This document shows, piece after piece, positions 1 through 8,770 of a DNA stretch of 64,000 bases; within the stretch, counting starts at the first letter, position 1; every line of letters starts with the position of its first letter. Origin of the DNA: Labrys sp. WJW (lineage in GTDB: Bacteria; Pseudomonadota; Alphaproteobacteria; Rhizobiales; Labraceae); assembly GCF_001676615.1 (NCBI RefSeq), contig NZ_LYXZ01000004.1, forward strand, positions 124,001 to 188,000, in the 5' to 3' direction. The notes beneath the pieces were generated by a model. That model was not told the origin of the DNA. It worked only from the letters and a program-made list of their open reading frames with translations, and did no database searches. A program made the position numbers and the translations under genes.

Positions 1-1
1 T

Positions 2-907
2 CATCATCTCTGGGACCTGTCTCTGCGGCGCCACCCGTGGTTGCGCCCCCCGGAGGGCGAAGAGAGAGAACTGGTGTTCGGCAGCCTCGCGCCGATCCGG
101 CGCAATTATGGTGTCGCCGACTATCTTGCCGATGCCGCCGGGCAGAGCATCGTCGCCACCGTACATGTCGAGGCCGGTTGGTCTTCCGAATATCTCCTGG
201 AGGAAAGCCGCTGGCTTGAAAGCCTCGACAGGAATTCGGGTGTGGCACGGCGCATGGTGGCGCGCGTGCCGCTCAATCGTCCCGACGCCGCCGCGCTGCT
301 GGAGGCGGAAGCGGCAAACGGCCTGGTGGTCGGTATCAGGGACATCGTCAGCTGGCATCCGGAACCCGCCAAGAGTTTCGCCCGCTCGAAGGACCTGATG
401 GGCGATCCGCGCTGGCGCGACGGCCTGCGTCAGGCGACACGGCTCGGCCTCTCCTTCGACCTCATGCTGTTTCCCTGGCAAATGGAAGAAGCCCTCGGTC
501 TGGTTGCAGATTTTCCCGATACGCTCTTCGTGCTCAACCATTGCGGCAGCCCGGCCGACCGCAGTCCGGAGGGCATGGCGCTGTGGCGGCGGGGCCTGCA
601 GGCACTGGGGCGGGCCGACAACGTCCTCATCAAGATCTCCGACCTCGTCGCCTATGATAGAGATTGGAGCCTCGACAGCCTCAGGCCGGTGATCGAGCAC
701 TGCGTTGCCTGTTTCGGTCCGCGGCGCGCCATGTTCGCCAGCGATTTCCCGGTGGCTGGGCTGCATGCAAGCTTCGCGGAGGTCTATGACGCTTTTCGAA
801 CCGTCGCCTCCGAATTCAGCGCGGATGAACAGCGGGACCTTTTCTTTGCCACCGCCGACCGGGCCTACCGTCTCGGTCTCGATAAAGCCGCCACCAGCGA
901 AACCTGA
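2..907 (+). CDS. Amidohydrolase family 2 protein (5' end outside window)
   Basis: Metal-dependent hydrolase of the amidohydrolase-2 type (fuconolactonase / sulfomuconolactonase relatives), which open lactones or cleave C-C or C-N bonds in sugar and aromatic catabolism. The frame is open to the first base and begins HHLWDLSL, the typical N-terminal metal-binding HxxWD region of the family, so the true start lies just before the window and the first internal ATG (position 41) is not the start. Further family landmarks are FVLNHCGSP (metal His) and FASDFPV near the C terminus (metal Asp). The stop is followed 4 bp later by the next gene, so the two are probably co-transcribed. Substrate is not readable from sequence; the neighbours suggest an N-acyl or D-amino acid route. 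Confidence 0.85.
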   Translation, partial: HHLWDLSLRRHPWLRPPEGEERELVFGSLAPIRRNYGVADYLADAAGQSIVATVHVEAGWSSEYLLEESRWLESLDRNSGVARRMVARVPLNRPDAAALLEAEAANGLVVGIRDIVSWHPEPAKSFARSKDLMGDPRWRDGLRQATRLGLSFDLMLFPWQMEEALGLVADFPDTLFVLNHCGSPADRSPEGMALWRRGLQALGRADNVLIKISDLVAYDRDWSLDSLRPVIEHCVACFGPRRAMFASDFPVAGLHASFAEVYDAFRTVASEFSADEQRDLFFATADRAYRLGLDKAATSET

Positions 908-910
908 CCC

Positions 911-2212
911 ATGTCCGACCTCCATCTTTCCCTCGATGCCATCGATGACCGCGTGCGGGGCTTTCCTGCCGGCCATAGACCCTTGCCGCTCGCCGAAATT
1001 GGCCGGCAGGGCTGGAAGCCCTATGACGGCACCATGTCGCTGCCGCTCATGTCGCTCGACCGCCCGGCCTTCGAGGGTAACGTTGAGCTGATGATGCGTT
1101 ACGTCCGCGACCATGGCGTGGCGATTGCGCCGCACGCCAAGACGCCGATGTCCACGACTCTCGCCAGAGTGCTGGTCGAGGCCGGAGCCTGGGGCACCAC
1201 CGTCGCCGATATCCGCCAGGCCTCCGTGCTGCTCAAGGCCGGATTCGATCGCCTGATCCTGGCCAACGAGATCGGTGGCGAGGCTGCTGTCAGGCGCCTG
1301 GCAGCGCTGCTCGCCGGACATCCGGAAGCGCGGCTGCATGTTTTCGTCGACTCGCCGGAACTGGCTGCGAGCCTGCTGGAGACCTGGCACAGACGGGACG
1401 ACCTGCCGCCTCTCGGCCTGTTGCTGGAAGTCGGGGCCGGGCGAGCCGGGGCCCGGACGATCGGGGCTGCAAGCGCCGTTCTCGACGCGATCCTGGCGGG
1501 CGAGAACGCGGGCATCGGTCTGAGCGGCATCGGTGCCTATGAGGGCGCGGCCGCGACGGCCGATCCGGAAGAGAGTATCCGCCGCATCGATGAATTGATG
1601 GCTCTGACGGTCGCGACACACGAGCTCGTCCGCAGCCGTGTCGGAATGGAACGCCCCCTGATCCTGACAGCCGGCGGTTCGGTGTTTTTCGACCGGGTCA
1701 TCGCGGGTCTTCGGCCGATCGGCGGCCGGGATGCTGCTACCACCCTGGTCCTGCGCAGCGGCGCGATCTTCTTTCACGACCACGGGGTCTATGAGCGCGG
1801 TCTTGCTGCCCTCGACGCTCGCTTCGGCTTCGAATTATCAAGTAAAATTGTTAGCGCTTCCAACGCATTCAAGCCCGTTCTTCGCATCTGGTCCGAGGTG
1901 TTGTCGCGCCCCGAACCCGGCCTGGCGATCTGCGGCATGGGCCTGCGTGACGTCGCCATGGATCAGGGGCTGCCACGCCCACTGGCGCTCTATCGCGAGG
2001 GACGCCGTATCGGCGCTCTCGATGCCGTGGCGGTTGCCCGCCTCAACGACCAGCACGCCTTCGTCACCACAGGCGGCGCGGATCTGCGCATCGGCGATGT
2101 CGTCGAATTTGGCCTGTCGCACCCCTGCACCTGCCTCGATCGGCATGCCCTCGTCTATGGCCTCGATGCCGATGGCACGGTGACCGACGTCTTCGCCACC
2201 TCCTTCGGCTAA
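911..2212 (+). CDS. PLP-dependent amino acid deaminase / D-threonine aldolase-like protein
   Basis: Fold-type III PLP enzyme with an alanine-racemase-like N-terminal barrel and a C-terminal D-serine-dehydratase-like domain. The family contains D-threonine aldolases, D-serine dehydratases and amino acid deaminases. APHAKTPMS around residue 76 carries the PLP lysine, and SHPCTCLDRH near the C terminus has the His and Cys that bind the metal in this family. At 433 residues it is of normal length. It follows the amidohydrolase by 4 bp and is followed by a RidA-family gene, an appropriate pairing because dehydratases release enamine/imine products that RidA hydrolyses. It probably acts on a D-amino acid in the cytoplasm; the exact substrate and whether it is a lyase or aldolase are inferred. 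Confidence 0.82.
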   Translation: MSDLHLSLDAIDDRVRGFPAGHRPLPLAEIGRQGWKPYDGTMSLPLMSLDRPAFEGNVELMMRYVRDHGVAIAPHAKTPMSTTLARVLVEAGAWGTTVADIRQASVLLKAGFDRLILANEIGGEAAVRRLAALLAGHPEARLHVFVDSPELAASLLETWHRRDDLPPLGLLLEVGAGRAGARTIGAASAVLDAILAGENAGIGLSGIGAYEGAAATADPEESIRRIDELMALTVATHELVRSRVGMERPLILTAGGSVFFDRVIAGLRPIGGRDAATTLVLRSGAIFFHDHGVYERGLAALDARFGFELSSKIVSASNAFKPVLRIWSEVLSRPEPGLAICGMGLRDVAMDQGLPRPLALYREGRRIGALDAVAVARLNDQHAFVTTGGADLRIGDVVEFGLSHPCTCLDRHALVYGLDADGTVTDVFATSFG

Positions 2213-2262
2213 GGTTTCGAAGGAACCCATATTTTCACGACTTTACAAAGGATTGCGTAAAA

Positions 2263-2607
2263 ATGATCATGCGATATCAGAAAGGCTCGCGCATGAGCCA
2301 GGCGGTCAGCTATGCCGGTCTCGTCCATATCGCCGGCCAGGTTGCCGATAACCGCAAGGCCGGCATCGAGGCCCAGACGCTGGACGTGCTTTCCAAGATC
2401 GATGCACTTCTCAAGGAGGCCGGCACGGACCGCTCGCGCCTCCTGGCCGTCAATGTCTTCCTGCCTGCCATCGTCGACTTCGACGCCATGAACGGCGTCT
2501 ACGATGCCTGGATCGACCCGGCCAATCCGCCGGCGCGCGCCTGCGTCGAGGCCCGGCTCGCCGATCCGGATCTGCGGGTCGAGATGACGGCCATCGCGGC
2601 CCTGTAG
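2263..2607 (+). CDS. RidA family (enamine/imine deaminase) protein
   Basis: Small 114-residue protein of the YjgF/YER057c/UK114 family. Family members form trimers that hydrolyse reactive enamine/imine intermediates made by PLP enzymes. The C-terminal signature PARACVEARLADPDLRVEM keeps the arginine and following glutamate seen in active members. It lies 50 bp after the deaminase-like gene and 13 bp before a deacylase gene, so it is probably part of the same operon and detoxifies the deaminase product. A second RidA gene, clearly diverged, lies at 28270-28614. An internal ATG at residue 11 is a possible alternative start. Confidence 0.85.
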   Translation: MIMRYQKGSRMSQAVSYAGLVHIAGQVADNRKAGIEAQTLDVLSKIDALLKEAGTDRSRLLAVNVFLPAIVDFDAMNGVYDAWIDPANPPARACVEARLADPDLRVEMTAIAAL

Positions 2608-2620
2608 AAAGTTCTCCGCC

Positions 2621-3631
2621 ATGCATAGCGGCCTCGTCCATACCCTCGATTTCGACGCCGATGGCCGCCAGAGCGGCCATCTGAGCATTCCCTATTCCAT
2701 CGATCGCTCACCCTATTATCAGATCAAGGTCCCGATCCTGCGCGTGCGGAACGGGGCGGGGCCGAGCCTCCTGCTGATGGCCGGCAATCATGGCGACGAA
2801 TATGAGGGCGAGCTGCAACTGGCGCGCCTGATGCGGCGCCTCGATCCGGCGGCGATCCGGGGCAGTGTCACCGTCCTGCCGGCTGCCAATCTGCCCGCCG
2901 TCATGGCGGCCAGGCGCTGCTCGCCCTTCGACGGCGGCAATCTCAATCGGGCCTTTCCCGGCGATCCCATGGGAACGCCGACCGCGCGGCTCGCCTATTT
3001 CCTCGAACACGAACTGTTCCCGCGCCACGAGGTGCTGCTCGACATTCATTCCGGCGGCACCTCCATGGCGCATCTTCATTGTGCCCTGATCGAGCGCCAG
3101 CCTGACGCGGAGCGCTCCATTCGCGCCAAGACCCTGCTCAGGGCGATGGCACCCAGCCATGCCTTCGTCGCCGACAATGGTTTGCATTCGCCGACCTCCA
3201 TGGGAGGCGCCATGCGCGCCGGCATCATCGGTCTCAGCGGCGAGTTCGGCGGCGGGGGCACGGTGACGCCGGCCAGCATGGCGTTCACGGCGCGATCGAT
3301 CGACAATCTGATGCTGGCGCTCGGCATCATCGACGGCCCCCTGCTGGGCAGTGACATCAGCGCCAAGCCGGGCTTGCAGCTGCTGTCGCTCTCACGCCAT
3401 AGCCAGGGCATCTATGCCATGCGTCGAGGCTGGTTCGAGCCGGCCGTCGAACTCGGGGCCCGGGTTGCGGCCGGCGACCTTGCCGGCTGGTATCACGATC
3501 TCGAACGCCTGGAGCAGCCGGAGGAAGCGCTGCGCTTTGCCGAGGGTGGCATCGTGATCTCGCATCGGCTGCATTGCGACAGCCAGGCCGGCGACTGCTT
3601 GATGCAGGTGGCCGAACCGATCGAAGATTGA
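2621..3631 (+). CDS. Succinylglutamate desuccinylase/aspartoacylase family zinc deacylase (DoeB-like)
   Basis: Zinc-dependent amide hydrolase of the aspartoacylase / DoeB group. NHGDEYEGE at about residue 50 supplies the HxxE zinc ligands and DIHSGG at about residue 140 the second histidine. It is a paralogue of the true DoeB at 42794-43810: both share the NHGDEYEG block, a GNLNR.FPG block and HSGG. Members remove acetyl or other acyl groups from alpha-amino groups of amino acids. Here it sits between RidA and a D-aminoacylase, well away from the ectoine genes, so it probably deacylates a different N-acyl amino acid. Length (336 residues) matches the family. Confidence 0.82.
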   Translation: MHSGLVHTLDFDADGRQSGHLSIPYSIDRSPYYQIKVPILRVRNGAGPSLLLMAGNHGDEYEGELQLARLMRRLDPAAIRGSVTVLPAANLPAVMAARRCSPFDGGNLNRAFPGDPMGTPTARLAYFLEHELFPRHEVLLDIHSGGTSMAHLHCALIERQPDAERSIRAKTLLRAMAPSHAFVADNGLHSPTSMGGAMRAGIIGLSGEFGGGGTVTPASMAFTARSIDNLMLALGIIDGPLLGSDISAKPGLQLLSLSRHSQGIYAMRRGWFEPAVELGARVAAGDLAGWYHDLERLEQPEEALRFAEGGIVISHRLHCDSQAGDCLMQVAEPIED

Positions 3632-3744
3632 GGCGTTTTGCGATTTGGCGGAATCGCCAAGAGGCGTAAACACGTCGAGGCAAAGGGCATAGGCAAGGTG
3701 GTGTTTCCTCCCAACGCTCCTTGCTCCAGAAAGGACCAGGCGTC

Positions 3745-5334
3745 ATGGCCGATACACTCATCCGGGGCGCACGCATCATCGACGGCACGGGAGCGCCCTG
3801 GTATCGCGGCGACGTGCTGATTTCGGGCGGCGCCATTGCCCGTATCGGCCAGGACCTCAAGGCCAGCGATGGGGCCGCGATCGTCGATGCGGCCGAGCGC
3901 TATCTGGCGCCCGGCTTCATCGATGCCCACTGCCATGATGACCTCATCTTCCTGCGCGAGCGGGACCGGCCGGAAAAGGCGCTGCAGGGCGTCACCAGCA
4001 TCGTGGTCGGCAACTGTTCCTTCTCGCTTTATCCGGCGGTGCCGGCTTCGCGCGAAAATCTGCGGTTGCATTTCTCCGGCCTGCTCGGCGAGACCCTGGA
4101 CAGCGAGATCTTCGCCGACCTCGATGGCTATCGCCAGGCGCTGACGGGGGAGGGCATTGCACTCAATCTGGTGTCGCTGGTCGGCCATGCCGCGCTGCGC
4201 CTCGCGGTGATGGGTCATGAGCGCCGCCCGGCCAGCCCCGCCGAGATCGAAGCAATGTGCACGCTGCTCGCCGCCCAACTCGGCCAGGGCGCTGCCGGCC
4301 TCTCGCTTGGCCTCGTCTATCCGCCGAGCGCCTTTGCCGAGGAGGACGAACTCTTCGCGCTGGGAGACACCGTGCGCAGCCATGGCAAGGTGCTGGCAGC
4401 CCATGTCCGCTCCTATGAGGCCGGCCTGATGGATGCCATCCGCGAGTTCGGCGGCATTCTCCGGCATTCCGGTTCGGCGGGCCTGCTGTCGCATCTGCAA
4501 TCGGCCGGCCGGCCGAACTGGGGCCAGATCCCGGCGGCGATCGAACTGCTCGAAGGCATGCGCTGCGAAGGCATCGACATCAGTTTCGACATGTATCCCT
4601 ATCCGGCCGGCAGCACCTGGCTGCTGCAATTGCTGCCGCCTGCCGCCATGGATGGCGGGCTCGATGGCCTCAAGGCCCGCCTGCGCGATCCCACGCAATT
4701 GGCAATCTTGCGCGAATGGGTCGAACATGGCGGTCCGGCCTTCCATGGCCAGAGCAAGGTGTCGCTGATCGGCTGGGGCAATGTCCGCTTGTCGGCGGTC
4801 GGTACCGCCGAGCTCAAGCACCTGGAGGGCCTCGACATGGAGAAGGCGGCGGGTGAGCTCGGGGTCACGCCTTTCGACCTGATGCTGCGCTTCGTCGAGG
4901 AGGATGACGGCCAGACCGGCATCATCCTGTTCCAGCTCGATGAGGACGATCTGCACGCCGCCTGCTGCAATCGGCTTTACATGGCCGGATCCGATGGCCT
5001 GCCGCGGCCGGGCTCCAAGCCTCATCCGCGCGCCTTCGGCACCTTCCCGCGCATTGCCGGGCAGCTCCGGCGCGACAAGGACTGGTTCAGCCTGGAAGAC
5101 GCCGTGCGCCGCATGACGTCCGTGGCCGCGCAGCGCTTCCAGCTCTCGGACCGGGGCCTGGTCCGCCCCGGACTTGCCGCCGATCTCGTGCTGTTCGAGG
5201 ACGCCATCACCGACCGGGCGACCTTCGAGAACTCGACCCAATTGCCGACCGGCATTTCCCATGTCTGGGTGAACGGCGGAACCGTGGTGGCCGAGGGCCG
5301 CCAGACGGGCGATCGGCCGGGCAGGGTGCTCTAA
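3745..5334 (+). CDS. N-acyl-D-amino-acid deacylase (D-aminoacylase)
   Basis: Amidohydrolase-superfamily enzyme that releases free D-amino acids from N-acyl-D-amino acids. The ATG at 3745 (MADTLIRGARIIDGTG) is preferred over an upstream TTG at 3721 because AAAGGACC lies at a ribosome-binding distance and the protein then begins with the usual beta-sandwich strand. DAHCHDD near residue 60 is the metal HxH motif and GNCSFS near residue 90 contains the cysteine that bridges zinc in characterised D-aminoacylases. The C terminus (LVRPGLAADLVLFE, HVWVNGG) is the standard composite-domain ending. Its 529 residues are typical. It ends overlapping the convergent gene by 4 bp and probably feeds D-amino acids to the deaminase-like enzyme upstream. 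Confidence 0.85.
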   Translation: MADTLIRGARIIDGTGAPWYRGDVLISGGAIARIGQDLKASDGAAIVDAAERYLAPGFIDAHCHDDLIFLRERDRPEKALQGVTSIVVGNCSFSLYPAVPASRENLRLHFSGLLGETLDSEIFADLDGYRQALTGEGIALNLVSLVGHAALRLAVMGHERRPASPAEIEAMCTLLAAQLGQGAAGLSLGLVYPPSAFAEEDELFALGDTVRSHGKVLAAHVRSYEAGLMDAIREFGGILRHSGSAGLLSHLQSAGRPNWGQIPAAIELLEGMRCEGIDISFDMYPYPAGSTWLLQLLPPAAMDGGLDGLKARLRDPTQLAILREWVEHGGPAFHGQSKVSLIGWGNVRLSAVGTAELKHLEGLDMEKAAGELGVTPFDLMLRFVEEDDGQTGIILFQLDEDDLHAACCNRLYMAGSDGLPRPGSKPHPRAFGTFPRIAGQLRRDKDWFSLEDAVRRMTSVAAQRFQLSDRGLVRPGLAADLVLFEDAITDRATFENSTQLPTGISHVWVNGGTVVAEGRQTGDRPGRVL

Positions 5335-6533
5335 AGCCTGTCGACTTTCGACGCGATGGCGGTGACGGCGGCGCGTACCCAATCGAGCCGCTTGGCCGGT
5401 ATCAGGCCGTAATTGTAGAAATTGATGCCTTCGGCGCCGGCGGCCACGGCCGCCTGCACCCGCGCGACCAGATCGGCGGCACTGCGGTTCTCCGGATAAA
5501 ACACCCGAAAACCGGCTCCCAGGAATTTGCCGGGAGCCAGGGCCTGGCGGCCCGCGGCAAGCACCTCGCCGATCTCGTTGGGGGACATGTCGTAGCAGCA
5601 CAGGATGAGGCCGTCGCATATCTCGCCCACGGCGGTGTGATCGACGCCGCCGAGCCAGCCATCCTTGAGGTCGATCAGTACGATCTTGGTGGAGGGATCG
5701 GCCTTCTGCCGGATTTCGCGGATCAGGCTGGTCACCGGTTCGCTGCGCCAGGCCAGGAAAGCATGCAGTTCGGCCCAGGCCTTGAAGGCATCGATGCCGG
5801 TGGCGGGAAAGTCTGAGAATTGCCGCTCCGGGGTTTCTCGCTCGCATAAATCGGCGATGAAGCGCCGCACGGTCTCGCGTGCGGCCGCCCCGTCGACACC
5901 GGCCCGCGAAGCCCTTGCCAGGCAGTGGTCGCAAAAACAGAGCGACAGCAGGAAGTCATCCTCGGTATTCAGGCCGACGCCATCCTTCTCATGATGATAT
6001 TCATGCGCAAAACCCATGAAATTCGGGCTTTCGAGCTCGAGCATATCGGGCTTGTAGGTGCGCGTGACATCCTCGACCAAGGTCACCACATAATCGCGCG
6101 CCGCCGGGCTCGACGGACACAGATTGTAGTAGTTGGGGTTGCCGAAGGCATTGCGCGTGACGTGACCGGGATGAAGCATGCCGAGCCTCGTATTGTGCAG
6201 GCACACCGTCCAGCAGGAGACCCGAGGGCCACCAAGGGCGCGCTGCTCCACCAGGGCTGCCAGCATGTCGCCGCGCTCGGCGAGGTTTCGCGCCACCAGC
6301 GGCCGGATTTCCTTGCCCTGCCACAGCCGTTCATCCGGCCTGAAATAGACCGTGCCGTCCTCGGGGAAATAGGCCTTTCCGACAGGGCTGCGGGGCTGGA
6401 GGAAGCGGCCGGCGTGATAGGATGTCGCCAGCGAGATCGTGTTGAGGCCGGCGCGATCCCGCAGGTCCGCGACAGTTCCGGCCAGCCCCTGGTCCTGGAT
6501 GTCCCAGGGATAGGTCCACATGGATAGATGCAT
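5331..6533 (-). CDS. Putative glycoside-hydrolase-like TIM-barrel protein of unknown function
   Basis: A 400-residue soluble protein without signal peptide. I do not recognise a named family with certainty. It begins MHLSMWTYPWDI, has a central segment NPNYYNLCPSSP followed by a strand ending LELESPNFMGF, then a CFCDHC cysteine cluster near residue 200, and later strands KIVLIDLKDG, GLILCCYDM and EGINFYNYGL. Alternating strand/helix blocks and the C-x-C-x-x-C segment resemble uncharacterised glycoside-hydrolase-like (GHL, GH10/GH42-like) proteins. It is convergent with the D-aminoacylase gene and overlaps its stop by 4 bp. A role linked to the acylated amino acid pathway, for instance on an amino-sugar conjugate, is only inference from position. 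Confidence 0.6.
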   Translation of the reverse strand: MHLSMWTYPWDIQDQGLAGTVADLRDRAGLNTISLATSYHAGRFLQPRSPVGKAYFPEDGTVYFRPDERLWQGKEIRPLVARNLAERGDMLAALVEQRALGGPRVSCWTVCLHNTRLGMLHPGHVTRNAFGNPNYYNLCPSSPAARDYVVTLVEDVTRTYKPDMLELESPNFMGFAHEYHHEKDGVGLNTEDDFLLSLCFCDHCLARASRAGVDGAAARETVRRFIADLCERETPERQFSDFPATGIDAFKAWAELHAFLAWRSEPVTSLIREIRQKADPSTKIVLIDLKDGWLGGVDHTAVGEICDGLILCCYDMSPNEIGEVLAAGRQALAPGKFLGAGFRVFYPENRSAADLVARVQAAVAAGAEGINFYNYGLIPAKRLDWVRAAVTAIASKVDRL

Positions 6534-6781
6534 GGTCGTTCCGCTCCGGCGTTCCGCAATCCGACGAAATTTTCGAAAGACGCAAAATCGTTTTTGAACA
6601 AGAGATTACGGCAAGATCTTCCCTCGTCGATGCACGTCCTGCCTGGGTCGAATCGTCTGAGGATAGAATTCGAGCTGCGCCGGAACCAAGCGGAATGTGC
6701 CCCCCGGCAGCGAAAAGCCGCAGGGTTTTGGCGGCCGGGTATGGCGGCATTGGAGGGCACCATCCGGACGAAGTCGATTGC

Positions 6782-7963
6782 TCAAGCCTTGGCTTGGACC
6801 GACCGTTTCAGGAAGGGGGGACACAGGAGATAGAGCAGAGCGCCTGCCAGCCAGGTCCAGCCGCTCCAGGAAGCCAGGGAGGCGGCGTAGATCGCGGTGA
6901 AGAGCAGGGGGCCGATGATGGATGTCAGGCTGGTGAGGGCCGATAGCGATCCCTGCAACCGGCCTTGATGGTTCTCGCCGACCTCCCGCGACAACATGGC
7001 CTGAAGGGCAGGTGCGCCGATGCCTCCTGCCGCCAGCGGGATCATGATGGCGAATGCCATCCAGCTTTGCGTGGCGAAGGCCAGCAGCACATAGCCGAGC
7101 GCGTCGGCGGACATGCCGAGGATGACAGCACGGTCTTCGCCGAGCCATTGGGCCAAGGGGCCGGTCACGAACCCCTGGGCGACGGCGTGGAGAATGCCGA
7201 AGGCGGCCAGGGACAGCCCCACAGTGCCCGTATCCCAATGGAAGCGGCTTTCGCCGAACAGGACCCAGATCGACCCAGGCACCTGGCCGACCAGTTGCAT
7301 GACGAAGAACACTGCCATCAGAGCCATTACCACCGGCAAGCCACGCACCCAACGGAAAGAGGCAATGGGATTGAAGGCAGCCCGGGAGAGAGGCCGGCGC
7401 TCGCCTCGATGGGTTTCAGACAGCAGCAGGAGAGCGAGCAGCCCATTGAGGCCGTTCAGGCCGGCAGCCATCAGGAAGGGGGCATGCGGGGAAAAGCCTC
7501 CGAGCAGGCCACCGAGGGCGGGCCCGCCCACCAGGCCGAGGCCGAAGAACGCGCTCATCAGACCGAAGCGCCGCGCACGCCGACCCTCCGGCGTGATGTC
7601 GGCGATTGCCGCGCCTGCCACGGCTGCCGTCGCACCGGTGATGCCGGCAACGGCGCGCCCGACATAGAGCACCCACAAGACCGGTGCCGTCGCCATGATG
7701 GCATAGTCGACGGTCGCGCCCGCCAGCGAAGCAACCAGCACGGGGCGGCGGCCGAAACGGTCCGACAGGGCCCCGAGGGCCGGCGCACACAGGAATTGCA
7801 TCAGGGCATAGATCGCAAGCAACACGCCATAATGCCTGGCCACCGCATCGGTATGGACGAGATTGCGCAGGAGTTCAGGCAAGACCGGCATGACTAGGCC
7901 GATGCCGATGGCATCGAGAGCAACGACGCCCAGTATCAGGGGTAAGGCGAATTTGGTTGTCAT
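6782..7963 (-). CDS. tetA: TetA-like MFS drug:H+ antiporter
   Basis: Twelve-helix major facilitator efflux pump of the Tet(A)/(B)/(G) group, exporting tetracyclines or related compounds from the inner membrane. The N terminus LDAIGIGLVMPVLPELLR and the loop 2-3 motif GALSDRFGRRPVL are characteristic, and the length (393 residues) fits. The ATG at 7963 is chosen over an in-frame GTG at 7969 because it matches the usual short TetA N terminus. The gene is divergent from tetR with two tet-like operators between them, which strongly supports tetracycline-type regulation. Whether it confers clinical-level resistance or is an intrinsic chromosomal pump cannot be told from sequence. Confidence 0.85.
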   Translation of the reverse strand: MTTKFALPLILGVVALDAIGIGLVMPVLPELLRNLVHTDAVARHYGVLLAIYALMQFLCAPALGALSDRFGRRPVLVASLAGATVDYAIMATAPVLWVLYVGRAVAGITGATAAVAGAAIADITPEGRRARRFGLMSAFFGLGLVGGPALGGLLGGFSPHAPFLMAAGLNGLNGLLALLLLSETHRGERRPLSRAAFNPIASFRWVRGLPVVMALMAVFFVMQLVGQVPGSIWVLFGESRFHWDTGTVGLSLAAFGILHAVAQGFVTGPLAQWLGEDRAVILGMSADALGYVLLAFATQSWMAFAIMIPLAAGGIGAPALQAMLSREVGENHQGRLQGSLSALTSLTSIIGPLLFTAIYAASLASWSGWTWLAGALLYLLCPPFLKRSVQAKA

Positions 7964-7990
7964 CGGCACGCATGGTCCCGTTCGATGTTA

Positions 7991-8007
7991 ATTTATCATT
8001 GATAAGT
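7991..8007. promoter_or_regulatory. tet-like operator O1
   Basis: The core TTATCATTGATAA (7993-8005) is a palindrome around one central base. It keeps the TATCA-x-TGATA spacing of known tet operators, here with TTATCA half-sites. It sits between the divergent tetA and tetR starts, where TetR would repress both promoters until an inducer binds. Confidence 0.85.
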
Positions 8008-8019
8008 GACGTCATAAAA

Positions 8020-8035
8020 CTTATCGTTGATAAAT
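8020..8035. promoter_or_regulatory. tet-like operator O2
   Basis: Second operator with core TTATCGTTGATAA (8021-8033), centred 28 bp from O1. Two tandem operators at about this spacing are the normal arrangement of classical tetA/tetR control regions. One left half-site base (G for A) breaks perfect symmetry, which may make it the weaker site. Confidence 0.82.
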
Positions 8036-8155
8036 AGTCAAGCCGGTGATGACGGATCCGGCTTACTGAATCGGGATCGATGGGGTAGTTCTCCATGGCC
8101 GCATCGCCGTGCCGGAGGCCGGCGCCTTCTGGAGGCGATGCTGGGGAAGGACGCC

Positions 8156-8770
8156 ATGGCGAAGCTGCAGCGCGAAAAGGTCATTCGAGCCGCGCTCGAT
8201 CTCTTGAACGAGGTCGGCGTCGATGGCCTGACCACCCGCAAGCTAGCCGACCATCTCGGCGTGCAGCAGCCGGCGCTCTATTGGCATTTCAAGAACAAGC
8301 GGGCGCTGCTCGATGCCCTGGCCCATGCCATGCTCGCCGAACGGCATACGCATGCGGTGCCGAAGCCGGGTGATGATTGGTGTTCCTTCGTCACTGGTAA
8401 TGCCCGCAGTTTCAGGAAGGCCTTGCTTTCCTATCGCGACGGTGCGCGCATCCATGCGGGCACCAGGCCCAATGGGTCGGAAACCGCAAACGCGGAGACG
8501 CAACTGCGCTGCCTGACCGAGGCCGGGTTCACCACGGCCGACACCACCTATGCGCTGATGACCATCAGCTATTTCGTGGTCGGCTCGGTGATGGAGCAGC
8601 AATCGGCACAAGCGGACAAGGCCGAGCGCGGTGACATGCCTCCTCCGGCAGGGACATCGCCTCTGCTGGCAGAGGCCATGGAGACTTTCGATCGGGATGG
8701 CCCCGAGGTGGCGTTCGAACGCGGACTGAGCTTCATCATTGCCGGCATGAGGGAGAGGTTGCGCCGATGA
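8156..8770 (+). CDS. tetR: Tetracycline repressor-type regulator TetR
   Basis: Transcriptional repressor of the classical TetR class. The start at 8156 (MAKLQREKVIRAALDLLNEV) is chosen because GGGGAAGG lies 5 bp upstream and it aligns with the start of known TetR proteins; 204 residues is the standard length. The DNA-binding block GLTTRKLADHLGVQQ followed by ALYWHFKNKRALLDALA is nearly the same as in TetR(B), and the inducer domain keeps FRKALLSYRDGARIHAGTRP. It should bind the two tet-like operators just upstream and control the divergent efflux gene. Its stop overlaps the ATG of the next gene, so the two are translationally coupled. Confidence 0.9.
   Translation: MAKLQREKVIRAALDLLNEVGVDGLTTRKLADHLGVQQPALYWHFKNKRALLDALAHAMLAERHTHAVPKPGDDWCSFVTGNARSFRKALLSYRDGARIHAGTRPNGSETANAETQLRCLTEAGFTTADTTYALMTISYFVVGSVMEQQSAQADKAERGDMPPPAGTSPLLAEAMETFDRDGPEVAFERGLSFIIAGMRERLRR

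Noticed and set aside
3493..5934. 813-residue open frame on the minus strand over the D-aminoacylase gene
   Set aside because: It is antisense to a clearly coding enzyme gene with catalytic motifs; long open antisense frames are a by-product of high GC content.
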